The notes beneath the pieces were generated by a model. The model was not told where the DNA came from and did no database searches. It saw only the letters and a program-made list of their open reading frames with translations. Shown here piece after piece: positions 1 through 7,440 of a stretch of DNA of 14,311 nt. Position numbers and translations under genes: made by a program. How positions within the stretch are numbered: position 1 is the stretch's first letter; every line of letters begins with the position of its first letter. This stretch comes from an uncultured Desulfobacterium sp. (lineage in GTDB: Bacteria; Desulfobacterota; Desulfobacteria; Desulfobacterales; Desulfobacteraceae): assembly GCA_937124525.1 (NCBI GenBank), contig CAKZLA010000027.1, positions 1 to 14,311 on the forward strand. Direction: 5' to 3'.

Positions 1-546
1 TGGTGGATCCGCCAGGCCATCACCCGGGCCATTGCCGATCAGGCCAGAACCATTCGCATACCTGTACACATGATTGAAACCATTAACAAGCTGATCCGAA
101 CCTCCCGGTATCTTGTCCAGGAGATGGGCAAAGAGCCCTCCCCCGAGGAGATTGCCGAAAAAATGGAAATCCCCCTGGACAAGGTGCGGCGGGTGCTGAA
201 AATTGCAAGGGAGCCCATTTCCCTTGAGACCCCCATCGGAGAAGAAGAAGATAGCCATCTTGGCGATTTCATTGAAGATAAGAAATTCTCTCTGCCTTCG
301 GAAGCGGCCATTAATCTGAATCTGGCCGAGCAGACAAGAAAAGTGCTTGCCACTCTTACCCCCAGGGAGGAAAAGGTGCTTCGCATGCGATTCGGCATCG
401 GAGAAAAAGCCGATCATACCCTGGAAGAGGTGGGGCGAGACTTCACTGTTACCCGTGAACGCATCCGTCAGATCGAGGCCAAAGCCCTTAGAAAATTGCG
501 CCACCCCACACGAAGCAAGAAATTAAAAAGTTTTATAGAGATTTAA
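1..546 (+). CDS. rpoD: RNA polymerase primary sigma factor (sigma-70, RpoD), C-terminal part
   Basis: Open at the left edge, so only about the last 181 residues are present. The frame begins inside region 2.4, the -10 recognition helix, with [14 protein letters not shown] followed by [15 protein letters not shown]. It continues through region 3 ([16 protein letters not shown]) to region 4, where [16 protein letters not shown] and the helix-turn-helix [20 protein letters not shown] recognise the -35 element. These motifs are diagnostic of the essential housekeeping group, not of alternative sigma factors. The protein binds core RNA polymerase and directs promoter recognition. The stop TAA is at 544-546. 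A promoter for the downstream tRNA begins only three bases later, so no rho-independent terminator for rpoD fits between them, and rpoD transcripts probably run on into the tRNA. Confidence 0.97.
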   Translation, partial: WWIRQAITRAIADQARTIRIPVHMIETINKLIRTSRYLVQEMGKEPSPEEIAEKMEIPLDKVRRVLKIAREPISLETPIGEEEDSHLGDFIEDKKFSLPSEAAINLNLAEQTRKVLATLTPREEKVLRMRFGIGEKADHTLEEVGRDFTVTRERIRQIEAKALRKLRHPTRSKKLKSFIEI

Positions 547-549
547 TCC

Positions 550-577
550 TTGACAATATAATTGAAAATTATATAAT
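550..577 (+). promoter_or_regulatory. Consensus sigma-70 promoter for the tRNA gene
   Basis: A perfect -35 hexamer TTGACA (550-555) and a perfect -10 hexamer TATAAT (572-577) are separated by 16 bp of AT-rich DNA. Predicted start is about 583-585, some 15 bases before the mature tRNA 5' end. The bases after the -10 (GCCGAG) are fairly GC-rich, as in stringently controlled stable-RNA promoters. That control is inferred. Confidence 0.85.
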
Positions 578-599
578 TGCCGAGTTCTCCAAATGGGAG

Positions 600-676
600 G
601 GGCCCATAGCTCAGTCTGGTAGAGCCACCGGCTCATAACCGGTCGGTCCCTGGTTCGAATCCAGGTGGGCCCACCA
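600..676 (+). tRNA. tRNA with anticodon CAT (elongator Met or lysidine-type Ile2)
   Basis: A complete 77-nt cloverleaf folds by eye. The acceptor stem is GGGCCCA (600-606) with TGGGCCC (666-672), discriminator A673, and an encoded CCA at 674-676. The D stem is 609-612/622-625. The anticodon stem ACCGG/CCGGT (627-631/639-643) frames the loop CTCATAA with anticodon CAT at 634-636. The T stem CCTGG/CCAGG frames TTCGAAT. It is not the initiator: base pair 1-72 is G-C rather than mismatched, and the anticodon stem lacks the three consecutive G-C pairs. Between elongator Met and Ile2 I cannot decide firmly. The C4-G69 and C5-G68 pairs match the pattern that E. coli TilS prefers in tRNA-Ile2. Confidence 0.95.
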
Positions 677-680
677 ATAT

Positions 681-723
681 TTCCGGATGACAATGGATGT
701 CAATACCGGGGCGTATCCGGGAA
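681..723 (+). other. Possible three-way-junction RNA structure in the tRNA trailer
   Basis: Bases 681-686 (TTCCGG) can pair with 717-723 (CCGGGAA, one bulged G). They enclose two small hairpins: GACA/TGTC (689-692/698-701) and ATAC/GTAT (703-706/713-716). The structure lies just after the CCA end and before the terminator, so it would be in the precursor transcript. It could be a processing signal, a REP-like repeat, or chance. Short stems make this tentative. Confidence 0.3.
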
Positions 724-807
724 GAAACAGACCGGAAAGGAAGAAACATAAAAACAGGATATATACATTTTATATGACTGTGGTAACACCTGAAAATGAT
801 GAATGTT

Positions 808-840
808 AAAAGCGTGGTATTTAAATACCACGCTTTTTTT
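808..840 (+). terminator. Rho-independent terminator after the tRNA gene
   Basis: A perfect inverted repeat is centred between 822 and 823. GCGTGGTATTT (812-822) pairs with AAATACCACGC (823-833), flanked by AAAA and by a run of seven T (834-840). It ends the tRNA transcript. The A-run on the left means it could also work on the minus strand. Confidence 0.85.
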
Positions 841-916
841 ATTTTGGTGGCTGACGGTGAGATAACGGGAGAATGTCTGATGAAAATGCTGCCTTTTCAT
901 ATACTCTGGGAGATGT

Positions 917-1735
917 ATGACCACTACAATTTATAATTTTCTTGGACATCTTGATGCCATTGCCCCCTTTGCCCTTGCCGAAGGCTGGGATAATTGCGGC
1001 CTCCAGGCAGGTCACCCGGACGGGACTGTGACACGGGTCATGGTTGCGTTGGATGTCACCATGGATGTGATGGATGCCGCCTTAAAATGGGGGGCCGATC
1101 TGGTATTGACCCATCACCCCCTGATGATTAAGCCCCTGGCCCAACTCAATTTTAGCACAATGCCCGGATCAGCCATTGCCATGGCAGCCATGCATCATAT
1201 CTCCATTATTTCCCTGCACACCAACCTGGATAAAGCCAAGGGTGGACTAAATGACCGTTTTGCCAGCATGTTAGGCTTATATGATTTGTCTTGTCTTCAA
1301 TCATCCTGTGAGAATATCATGTCAGATAGTTGCCTGGAAGGGCTTGGCAGGGTTGGAAAACTCCCCCAGTCCATGACATTGGAAGCACTTGGGAAACAGG
1401 TCAAAGCGGTGTTTAAGACCCCCCATGTCAGGATGGTGGGGGATCCGAATATGAGGGTGGACACCGTTGCCGTTTGCACAGGCAGTGGAGAGTCTCTGCT
1501 GGAAGCGTTTTTTTGTTCCGGTGCCCAGGCTTACGTCACCGGAGACATGAAGTATCATGGTGCCCGTGACATTGAGATGTCGGGTGTGGGGGGAATAGAT
1601 GTGGGGCATTTTGCCTCAGAGCACATTGCCATTGACCTTCTGGTGGAAAAGCTAAGCGCCCTTTCAAATCAAGGTGACTTGGGTCTTGAAGTGAGAGGAT
1701 ATATTGGAGAATCAGACCCTTTTATTGTAAAATAG
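917..1735 (+). CDS. Nif3-like dinuclear metal center protein (YbgI/NIF3 family)
   Basis: The protein has 272 residues, close to the usual short bacterial form of about 250-280. Metal-ligand motifs are in the expected order: THHPL (H66, H67), SLHTNLD (H101, D105), then GHFASE near the C-terminus (H231, E235). This matches the H-H/H-D/H-E pattern of E. coli YbgI. The N-terminal WDNCGLQ and VTGDMKYH motifs are also typical. Members form toroidal hexamers with two metal ions per subunit. The biochemical role is uncertain, and names such as GTP cyclohydrolase type 1 are carried by similarity. The ATG at 917 has a GGGAG ribosome site at 908-912, only four bases away but the best available. It stands alone between terminators and is upstream of the zinc-ribbon gene, with which this family is often linked in deltaproteobacteria (recalled, not checked). 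Confidence 0.92.
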   Translation: MTTTIYNFLGHLDAIAPFALAEGWDNCGLQAGHPDGTVTRVMVALDVTMDVMDAALKWGADLVLTHHPLMIKPLAQLNFSTMPGSAIAMAAMHHISIISLHTNLDKAKGGLNDRFASMLGLYDLSCLQSSCENIMSDSCLEGLGRVGKLPQSMTLEALGKQVKAVFKTPHVRMVGDPNMRVDTVAVCTGSGESLLEAFFCSGAQAYVTGDMKYHGARDIEMSGVGGIDVGHFASEHIAIDLLVEKLSALSNQGDLGLEVRGYIGESDPFIVK

Positions 1736-1738
1736 TCA

Positions 1739-1798
1739 AACTTGGTTACACCTTTGGTGCTTTGGGTGTGGCTCCAGGTTTGTGTTGTTGATTTTTTT
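1739..1798 (+). terminator. Imperfect hairpin plus T-run after the Nif3-like gene
   Basis: AACTTGG (1739-1745) pairs with CCAGGTT (1774-1780) with one G-U pair. An inner ACACC/GGTGT stem (1748-1752/1765-1769) closes a 12-base loop. A run of seven T lies at 1792-1798, but 11 bases after the stem, which is farther than usual. It is a plausible but weak terminator starting three bases after the stop codon. Confidence 0.4.
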
Positions 1799-1823
1799 AT
1801 AAGAAAATCCCGATAAACTTGGC

Positions 1824-1950
1824 GGATTTCAATCTTTGTTGCGGGCAAACCAAGGTGCAATACAAGGTTCAAGCACGTAGGGGTAGAATCTATTTCTGCC
1901 CTATGGGTAAAGCAAGATGGATTTTCAATTTTTGTTGTGGGTGGACCAAG
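1824..1950 (+). repeat. Intergenic element with diverged direct repeats and a central hairpin
   Basis: Two 31-32 base copies are related: 1824-1854 starts GGATTTCAATCTTTGTTGCG and 1919-1950 starts GGATTTTCAATTTTTGTTGT. Both end in ACCAAG, and they lie 95 bp apart. Between them CGTAGGGGTAGAA and TTTCTGCCCTATG can form a 12-bp hairpin with one bulged G, around 1876-1904. A shorter relative occurs near 3314 downstream of rnpB. The 383-base gap 1736-2118 contains this and the terminator-like hairpin. I see no convincing gene in it. This looks like a dispersed non-coding repeat family, with identity and mobility unknown. Confidence 0.5.
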
Positions 1951-2118
1951 CTTAGAGCCTGGTCTGCCTATGGCGGTTATTTAAATACAAACAGTTGGCA
2001 AAAGTCAAAATACCACAAGCCTGATCCCGCTGCATCACCCATTGGCCGGGATGCCCAACATTTTAAAACCAGACGTCAGTCGTTGGCTTGATCACTCCGA
2101 CGTCACAAGGGAAAAATT

Positions 2119-2841
2119 ATGGCAGCAATTACCAAAAATGAGATGGATGTGCTCATACGTCTCCAGACAGCTGAGACAGAAACCGTTCGGATTCTGTCTT
2201 ACCTTAAAACCATTGACAAAGAAAAAGATGCCCTGGAGTCAAAATTGACGACCTTTGTCAAAGCGTTGGACAAGAAAAAAGCCAGCCTTGCCGCCGTTGT
2301 CAAGGCAACCAAAGAGATGGAGCTTGAAATCCAGACAACGGATGATCGCATTAAAAAAAGCAATGACACTTTGAGGCATGTGAAAACCGACAAAGAATAT
2401 CAGGTACTTCAACGTGAAATAGATAATAATAAAAAACGCCTGGAAAGCCTGGAAAATGACCTTCTGAAAAAATTTGAAGACAAAGATGTCCAGGAGGAGA
2501 TCGTCCAGGAGCAGATGGCCGATCTTGAGCAGGCCACGGCAAAAATCAGGTCCGACCAGGCAGCCATTGATAAAAAATGTGAAGATGATCGGGAATTACT
2601 TGAGACCTATAAACAGCAGCGGGAAGATATTGGTGCCTCTCTTTCCCCTGCATTCCTGAAGGTTTTTAATGAAATTTCTGAAACCAGCGGTGGACTTGCC
2701 GTGGTGGAAGTCAGAAAAGAGGTATGCCGGGGATGTTTCATGAATATCCCCCCCCAGCTTTACATTGAGGTGCAGCGTGGGAAAGACTTGATTTTATGCC
2801 CGCAATGCAATAGAATCCTCTATTTTAGTGCCGCAGAATAA
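2119..2841 (+). CDS. Coiled-coil protein with C4 zinc ribbon (zf-RING_7 family)
   Basis: The protein has 240 residues. Positions about 10-180 are a long, highly charged coiled coil (many Lys/Glu with heptad-spaced Leu/Ile), for example TDKEYQVLQREIDNNKKRLE. A C-terminal zinc ribbon has four cysteines in two knuckles, C203-x2-C206 and C227-x2-C230 (CRGC and CPQC). It sits in the sequence context VCRGCFMNIPPQL and LILCPQCNRILYF that marks this family. The family is broadly conserved. A nucleic-acid or protein-tethering role has been proposed for relatives, but the function is not established. The ATG at 2119 has AAGGGA at 2107-2112. Its stop lies about 14 bases before the RNase P RNA, so the two may share a transcript. 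Confidence 0.88.
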   Translation: MAAITKNEMDVLIRLQTAETETVRILSYLKTIDKEKDALESKLTTFVKALDKKKASLAAVVKATKEMELEIQTTDDRIKKSNDTLRHVKTDKEYQVLQREIDNNKKRLESLENDLLKKFEDKDVQEEIVQEQMADLEQATAKIRSDQAAIDKKCEDDRELLETYKQQREDIGASLSPAFLKVFNEISETSGGLAVVEVRKEVCRGCFMNIPPQLYIEVQRGKDLILCPQCNRILYFSAAE

Positions 2842-2854
2842 GAAAAAATTAAAA

Positions 2855-3257
<403 letters not shown>

Positions 3258-3313
3258 TTTTAATCCAAACTGTTTTTTATATGAAACTTAGTACAAAACA
3301 CTGGAATCATAAA

Positions 3314-3335
3314 AATTTCAACTTTCGTTGTGGTC
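3314..3335 (+). repeat. Third, partial copy of the intergenic repeat
   Basis: AATTTCAACTTTCGTTGTGG here resembles the TTTCAAT-TTTGTTG(C/T)GGG core at 1827-1844 and 1923-1942. It is shorter and lies between rnpB and the suf-like genes. It may be a relic copy or chance similarity. Confidence 0.3.
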
Positions 3336-3360
3336 GGTTTATCCGTCATGGCTGCCATTC

Positions 3361-3390
3361 TTGCCACATAGGCCTGGAAAATTTTATCAT
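3361..3390 (+). promoter_or_regulatory. Possible promoter for the suf-like operon
   Basis: TTGCCA (3361-3366) and TATCAT (3385-3390) are 18 bp apart, each a partial match to sigma-70 hexamers, ending 19 bases before the first start codon. I see no clear IscR or SufR operator in 3262-3409. Low certainty. Confidence 0.25.
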
Positions 3391-3409
3391 CCAGTGAAAG
3401 GACATATAC

Positions 3410-4165
3410 ATGCTATTAATTGAAGAGCTCAGGGTGGAGGTGGGAGACAAAGAGATTCTGCAAAATGTCAACCTCCATGTGCCACCCGGGGAAACCCACA
3501 TCCTTTTTGGACCCAACGGGTCTGGTAAAACCAGCCTTATGATGACCATCATGGGGTTTTCAGGCTATCGGATCACCCGGGGGAAAATCACTTTTAAAGG
3601 GGAAGATGTTACTTTTATGCCCCTCCATGAACGGGCACGCCTGGGTATCGGGGTGCTTTTTCAACGCCCACCCACCATTAACGGGCTTACCACCCGCCGC
3701 ATGGTGGAATTGTGTGCCGGGGACAGGCCGGTTGATGTGGATCAGCTGTCTACCCACCTTAAATTTGAAAATTTTTTGGAACGGGATGTGAACCACAATC
3801 TTTCAGGCGGAGAGATCAAACGCTCGGAAATGCTTCAGCTCATGGCCCAGGAGCCGGACATGCTGCTGCTGGATGAGCCGGAATCCGGTGTGGATCTGGA
3901 ATCCATTGCACTCTTAGGTGAAAGCATCAACACCCTTTTGGATCGAGGCATTAAAAAATACCCTTCCTGTCAAAAAGGAATCATCGGAGAGAAACCTAAA
4001 TCTGCTCTGGTCATTACCCACACCGGTCATATTCTGGACTATATCACCGCAGATAGAGGCCAGGTGCTTTACAAAGGGCAGCTTCGATGCTCCCGGAATG
4101 CAAGGGAAATTCTAAAGTGGATTCATGAATATGGGTATGAGGAGTGTGTTGGATGCACAGTGTAA
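3410..4165 (+). CDS. sufC: SufC-like Fe-S cluster assembly ATPase (minimal SUF/SMS type)
   Basis: A 251-residue soluble ABC ATPase. Walker A is GPNGSGKT (34-41), with Q-loop Gln85 (LFQRPP), signature LSGGEIKR (131-138), Walker B MLLLDEPESGVD (151-162, D155/E156) and switch His204 (VITHTG). The GEIKRSEMLQ and DEPESGVD sequences are SufC-specific, not those of membrane transporters. SufC drives conformational change in the SufB/SufD scaffold during cluster assembly in the cytoplasm. The tail carries extra cysteines, with C246-x2-C249 in YEECVGC just before the end. Enteric SufC lacks this, but I recall it from SufC of archaea and anaerobic bacteria with two-gene minimal systems. The ATG at 3410 has AAAGGA at 3397-3402. 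The gene overlaps the next one by 13 bases, so translation is probably coupled. Confidence 0.92.
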   Translation: MLLIEELRVEVGDKEILQNVNLHVPPGETHILFGPNGSGKTSLMMTIMGFSGYRITRGKITFKGEDVTFMPLHERARLGIGVLFQRPPTINGLTTRRMVELCAGDRPVDVDQLSTHLKFENFLERDVNHNLSGGEIKRSEMLQLMAQEPDMLLLDEPESGVDLESIALLGESINTLLDRGIKKYPSCQKGIIGEKPKSALVITHTGHILDYITADRGQVLYKGQLRCSRNAREILKWIHEYGYEECVGCTV

Positions 4166-5331
4166 ATGATAAGACCATTGTTAATCTGTCGGATTTTACC
4201 AGCGGGGCCAAAGAAAACGACTACGCCTATGTTGACAACCTTGACGCCATCACTGAAACCGATGCAAATGAATTTGTCAAAGTGGGCATTGAGACCGATG
4301 CATCCCTGAGGGCTGGCACATTTATCCAGAAAGATAACGCAGTTGTTCACTGCAGCCACTCCACAGACGGGGCAGATGTCATGGGCATGGCCGGTGCATT
4401 GGAGGTCTTTCCCTGGCTTGAATCCCATGTGTGGAAACTCCTGTCCCCTGAAAAGGACGACATGACAAGGGAGGCTGCCAAAAGTCCCCTCCAGGGATTT
4501 TTCATCCGTAGCCACAAGGGAGTTAAAATAGAAAAACCCCTGCAAACCTGCCTTCACATTGCCCAGGATAAATTTTCCCAGAAGGTTCACAATATTGTCA
4601 TTGCCGAAGAAAATTCCGAAATGCATATCATTGCAGGGTGTTCCACCTCTCCGCATTTGAATTCCGGGCTTCACATTGGCGTGTCTGAATTCTATGTAAA
4701 AAAAGGGGCCACCCTGAAATATACCATGATCCACGACTGGGGGGAAAATGTATTTGTCCGTCCCAGAACAGCGGTACATGTGGAAGAGGGCGGGGTGTAT
4801 ATTTCCAATTATATCTCCCTGAAACCGGTGGGGTCTTTGCAGTCCAATCCCATTACCTATCTGGAAAAGGACGCAACGGCAACACTGAACAGTATTCTGG
4901 TGGCCGGTAAAGGCGCTCATATGGATGTGGGGTCTGTGGTGGAGCTTAACGGTGAAGGTGCCCGGGCTGAAATTATTTCCCGGGCCATTGTTGCCGGGGG
5001 GACCATTATCTCCCGGGGGCACATCAAGGGGAATGTCCACGGGGTTAAAGGCCATCTTGAATGCAAGGGGCTTATCTTAAGGGATGGACTTCTCCATGCC
5101 ATCCCCGAACTTTCCGGCCTTGTGCCCGGTGTGGAAATGTCCCATGAAGCAGCTGTGGGTAAAATTGACAAGCGGGAGATAGAGTATCTCATGGCCCGGG
5201 GCCTCACCGAAGATGATGCCGTTTCCACCATTGTTCGGGGGTTTCTCAATGTAGAGATTGAAGGATTGCCCGAAGAGCTGGCCAGAAAAATGGATCAGGC
5301 CGTAAAGGAAACAGAACAGGACATGATGTAA
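4153..5331 (+). CDS. sufB: SufB/SufD-family Fe-S scaffold protein
   Basis: A 392-residue member of the SufBD beta-helix family, partner of the SufC just upstream. The C-terminal core is clear: GEGARAEIISRAIVAGGT, then HIKGNVHGVKGHLECKGLIL. C304 in ECKGL aligns with the cluster-assembly cysteine of E. coli SufB (C405). PGVEMSHEAAVGKI follows with H331/E332, then the helical tail EIEYLMARGLTEDDA. With only one SufBD gene here, the protein probably forms a homodimer on a SufC dimer (inference from the two-gene systems). I start it at ATG 4153, because GAGGAG (4139-4144) lies eight bases upstream. A GTG at 4144 would add three residues but overlaps that site. It is shorter than enteric SufB (about 495 residues). 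No SufS, SufE or SufU follows. Confidence 0.9.
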   Translation: MHSVNDKTIVNLSDFTSGAKENDYAYVDNLDAITETDANEFVKVGIETDASLRAGTFIQKDNAVVHCSHSTDGADVMGMAGALEVFPWLESHVWKLLSPEKDDMTREAAKSPLQGFFIRSHKGVKIEKPLQTCLHIAQDKFSQKVHNIVIAEENSEMHIIAGCSTSPHLNSGLHIGVSEFYVKKGATLKYTMIHDWGENVFVRPRTAVHVEEGGVYISNYISLKPVGSLQSNPITYLEKDATATLNSILVAGKGAHMDVGSVVELNGEGARAEIISRAIVAGGTIISRGHIKGNVHGVKGHLECKGLILRDGLLHAIPELSGLVPGVEMSHEAAVGKIDKREIEYLMARGLTEDDAVSTIVRGFLNVEIEGLPEELARKMDQAVKETEQDMM

Positions 5332-5353
5332 GGGAAGGCAGGAAATAGACCAT

Positions 5354-6664
5354 ATGACCCTTTCGTGCGATATATCCTTCAGGGAAAAAGCCAAACAATT
5401 TTCATTTGAGTACTTGAAATGTCTGATGTCTGTGGCAGAGATGGAGTCCGAGGCCTATCTTCTCACCAAAAAATTGTATTCAAAACTGATTACCTCCTCC
5501 CATCTGCTGGAAGATTTTCTGGATTTCCACGGGGCCAAAAATAACCGGGAATGGGTGTTCTACAGGGAACTCACGGCGGCGGTACGGCATCTTTGCCTGG
5601 CGGGGTATTCCCAGAAGCATATTTACAACCGCATTGGGTTTTATGAATTTGAAAAAAAATACGAAACCTTTGTCCTGGAGTCCCGGGACACACTTTTAAT
5701 GATCCAGGGTTCTTTGCAGCTGGCAGCCCCGGTGATTCTCCAGGAGGCGGTGAAGCTTGGTATAAAGATTCCGGCCATGGGCTATGAACCGGGCTATTTC
5801 CCGGGTATTGCCACGGGCGAGCAGCTGGAACATGATATTGATGACCAGGAGAGCAGGCAGAACCAGCAGCAGAAAAATCTCACCATCATTGCCAGTGATT
5901 TTTTGGCCCTGGTGGACCGGTTTGAACAATTTGCCTTTTATGAAAGATATTCCAGCGTCCAGATTCGAACAATTGTGCCGGATAAAATCAATGAGGTGGA
6001 GATCCGACGATTTGAAATGCTTTTGCATAATCTTCAATCCTCCTTTGACTCCTATGTGATCCATGGCGGTTTTTTCCATGGTAACCGCAAGTTAAAACAA
6101 CTCCGGAGCCACTTTTCCATTGTGTTTCATATCCTCCAGGTGATGGGACGATTGCTTCATTTCTATGAGCGTCATCTCCATGATGTGGAGTATAAGGATG
6201 TGTATAAAAATGTCAGTGAAGCCCTTACGGAACTCATTGACCCCGACGTATTACTGGACAGGGCTGTGAATTATTGCCTTTTCTATGCCTGGCAGTTTTT
6301 ATCGTCGGGAAAACGTCTGGCATCTGAAGTTCTCAATGAAAATATTGATCGTGATTCCATCATCGTGGGGATTCCCCAGGAAAGGGGCTTTCATTCCCGT
6401 CCCAGCCTTCTGGTGGCCAAAATTGTACAGTATTACGGCGGTGAGGTGGAACTTCTGGTGGGGCCGGACCGTTTTGATGCCTCCAGTGTACTGGATATCC
6501 AGTGGGCCGGGGGGAAAATCAAGAAAGAAGAGGTGGAGCAGGTGATTTTTGAGGGGGACACCCGGGCCCTGGCTGATATTAAAATCCTTGCCAGTGTTAA
6601 CTATGGGGAAGATCACATTGGAAAGGGGGTTCCCCTTCCCAAAGAACTCTCCTATTTGAGATAG
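5354..6664 (+). CDS. Large helical protein with C-terminal HPr-like phosphocarrier domain
   Basis: 436 residues, predicted cytoplasmic with no signal peptide. Residues 1 to about 335 are mostly alpha-helical and I do not recognise them. The C-terminal 95 residues resemble the PTS protein HPr. GFHSRPSLLVAKIVQYYGGE (345-364) corresponds to HPr GLHARPA, with H347 at the position of phospho-acceptor His15. DASSVLDI (375-382) corresponds to the HPr Ser46 region, with S378 exactly 31 residues after H347, the same spacing as His15 to Ser46. Normal HPr is about 85-90 residues, so this is a fusion. It may sense or transfer phosphate in a regulatory PTS. No Enzyme I, EIIA or HPr kinase is nearby. The ATG at 5354 has AGGAAA at 5340-5345. 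It lies 22 bases after sufB and 10 before ispD, apparently in one operon. Confidence 0.75.
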   Translation: MTLSCDISFREKAKQFSFEYLKCLMSVAEMESEAYLLTKKLYSKLITSSHLLEDFLDFHGAKNNREWVFYRELTAAVRHLCLAGYSQKHIYNRIGFYEFEKKYETFVLESRDTLLMIQGSLQLAAPVILQEAVKLGIKIPAMGYEPGYFPGIATGEQLEHDIDDQESRQNQQQKNLTIIASDFLALVDRFEQFAFYERYSSVQIRTIVPDKINEVEIRRFEMLLHNLQSSFDSYVIHGGFFHGNRKLKQLRSHFSIVFHILQVMGRLLHFYERHLHDVEYKDVYKNVSEALTELIDPDVLLDRAVNYCLFYAWQFLSSGKRLASEVLNENIDRDSIIVGIPQERGFHSRPSLLVAKIVQYYGGEVELLVGPDRFDASSVLDIQWAGGKIKKEEVEQVIFEGDTRALADIKILASVNYGEDHIGKGVPLPKELSYLR

Positions 6665-6674
6665 GCAGCAGAAT

Positions 6675-7406
6675 ATGGCTGAATGCAAGGTGGCTGTTAT
6701 TGTTGTGGCCGGGGGAAGCGGTCAACGCATGAACGCTTCCGTACGAAAACAGTACATGACCCTGGGGGGGGTGCCCATACTGGTGAGAACCTTGAATGTG
6801 TTTGCCCCCATGGAAGTACCTCTTTTGCTTGTTATTCCCCAAGGGGATATGGCATTTTGCAGACAAAAAATCCTGGCCCCCCACCTCCTTGAAGAAAAAG
6901 TGTTGTTGGTTCCCGGGGGAAAAGAGCGCCAGGCATCGGTTAAAAATGGCCTTGATGGCCTTTACAGGACAGGTTTTCCCGACAATGGCATTGTATTGAT
7001 CCATGACGGAGTTCGACCCTTTGTGGATAAAACCATGATTGTACGCTGCATTGACGGGGCGCTTACCCAAGGGGCCTGCATTCCGGCGGTGGCGGTGGTG
7101 GACACCCTAAAGCTGGTGGATGACCAGGGTAAGATTGTATCCACTGTGTCCAGGGATAATCTTTATCAGGTGCAAACCCCCCAGGCCTTTCGGTTTGATC
7201 TGATCATGAAGGCCCATGAATATGCCATGGACCGGAAGATAAAGGGAACCGATGATGCCTCCCTTGTGGAGGCCATGGGAGAGGCCGTTTATCTTACCTC
7301 CGGCACCGTGGATAATATAAAGCTCACCACCCCGGGAGACCTGGAAAGAGGAGAATATATTGCATCTCGTATCAAATCAACTATCCCCACCAAATCAAAG
7401 ATTTGA
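6675..7406 (+). CDS. ispD: 2-C-methyl-D-erythritol 4-phosphate cytidylyltransferase
   Basis: 243 residues, typical for the family (E. coli 236). The enzyme joins CTP and MEP to give CDP-methylerythritol, the third step of the MEP isoprenoid pathway. The glycine-rich nucleotide loop VAGGSGQRM includes R18. RKQY follows with K25, equivalent to catalytic Lys27 of E. coli. IHDGVRPFV (about 109-117), DTLK, QVQTPQAF and TVDNIKLTTPGDL with K216 are all family hallmarks. The start at 6675 follows the previous stop by 10 bases and has only a weak AGG-type ribosome site, so it probably relies on coupling to the HPr-like gene. Two Fe-S enzymes, IspG and IspH, act later in this pathway, which may explain linkage to the suf-like pair (inference). 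Confidence 0.95.
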   Translation: MAECKVAVIVVAGGSGQRMNASVRKQYMTLGGVPILVRTLNVFAPMEVPLLLVIPQGDMAFCRQKILAPHLLEEKVLLVPGGKERQASVKNGLDGLYRTGFPDNGIVLIHDGVRPFVDKTMIVRCIDGALTQGACIPAVAVVDTLKLVDDQGKIVSTVSRDNLYQVQTPQAFRFDLIMKAHEYAMDRKIKGTDDASLVEAMGEAVYLTSGTVDNIKLTTPGDLERGEYIASRIKSTIPTKSKI

Positions 7407-7440
7407 AAGGGGACTTCTCGGTTAAAAGTCAAAGGAGTCA

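Noticed and set aside
600..676. The tRNA 3' end as an integration (att) site
   Set aside because: No integrase gene or second copy of the tRNA end is present. The downstream genes are housekeeping in type.
1819..2091. 90-codon plus-strand frame in the gap after the Nif3-like gene
   Set aside because: It runs through the direct repeats and hairpin, has no ribosome site, and its two FNxCCG segments simply reflect the DNA repeat.
4123..5055. 310-codon minus-strand frame opposite the sufB-like gene
   Set aside because: It is an antisense shadow, rich in His/Gly/Phe/Ile with no family motif. The sense strand carries the conserved SufBD core.
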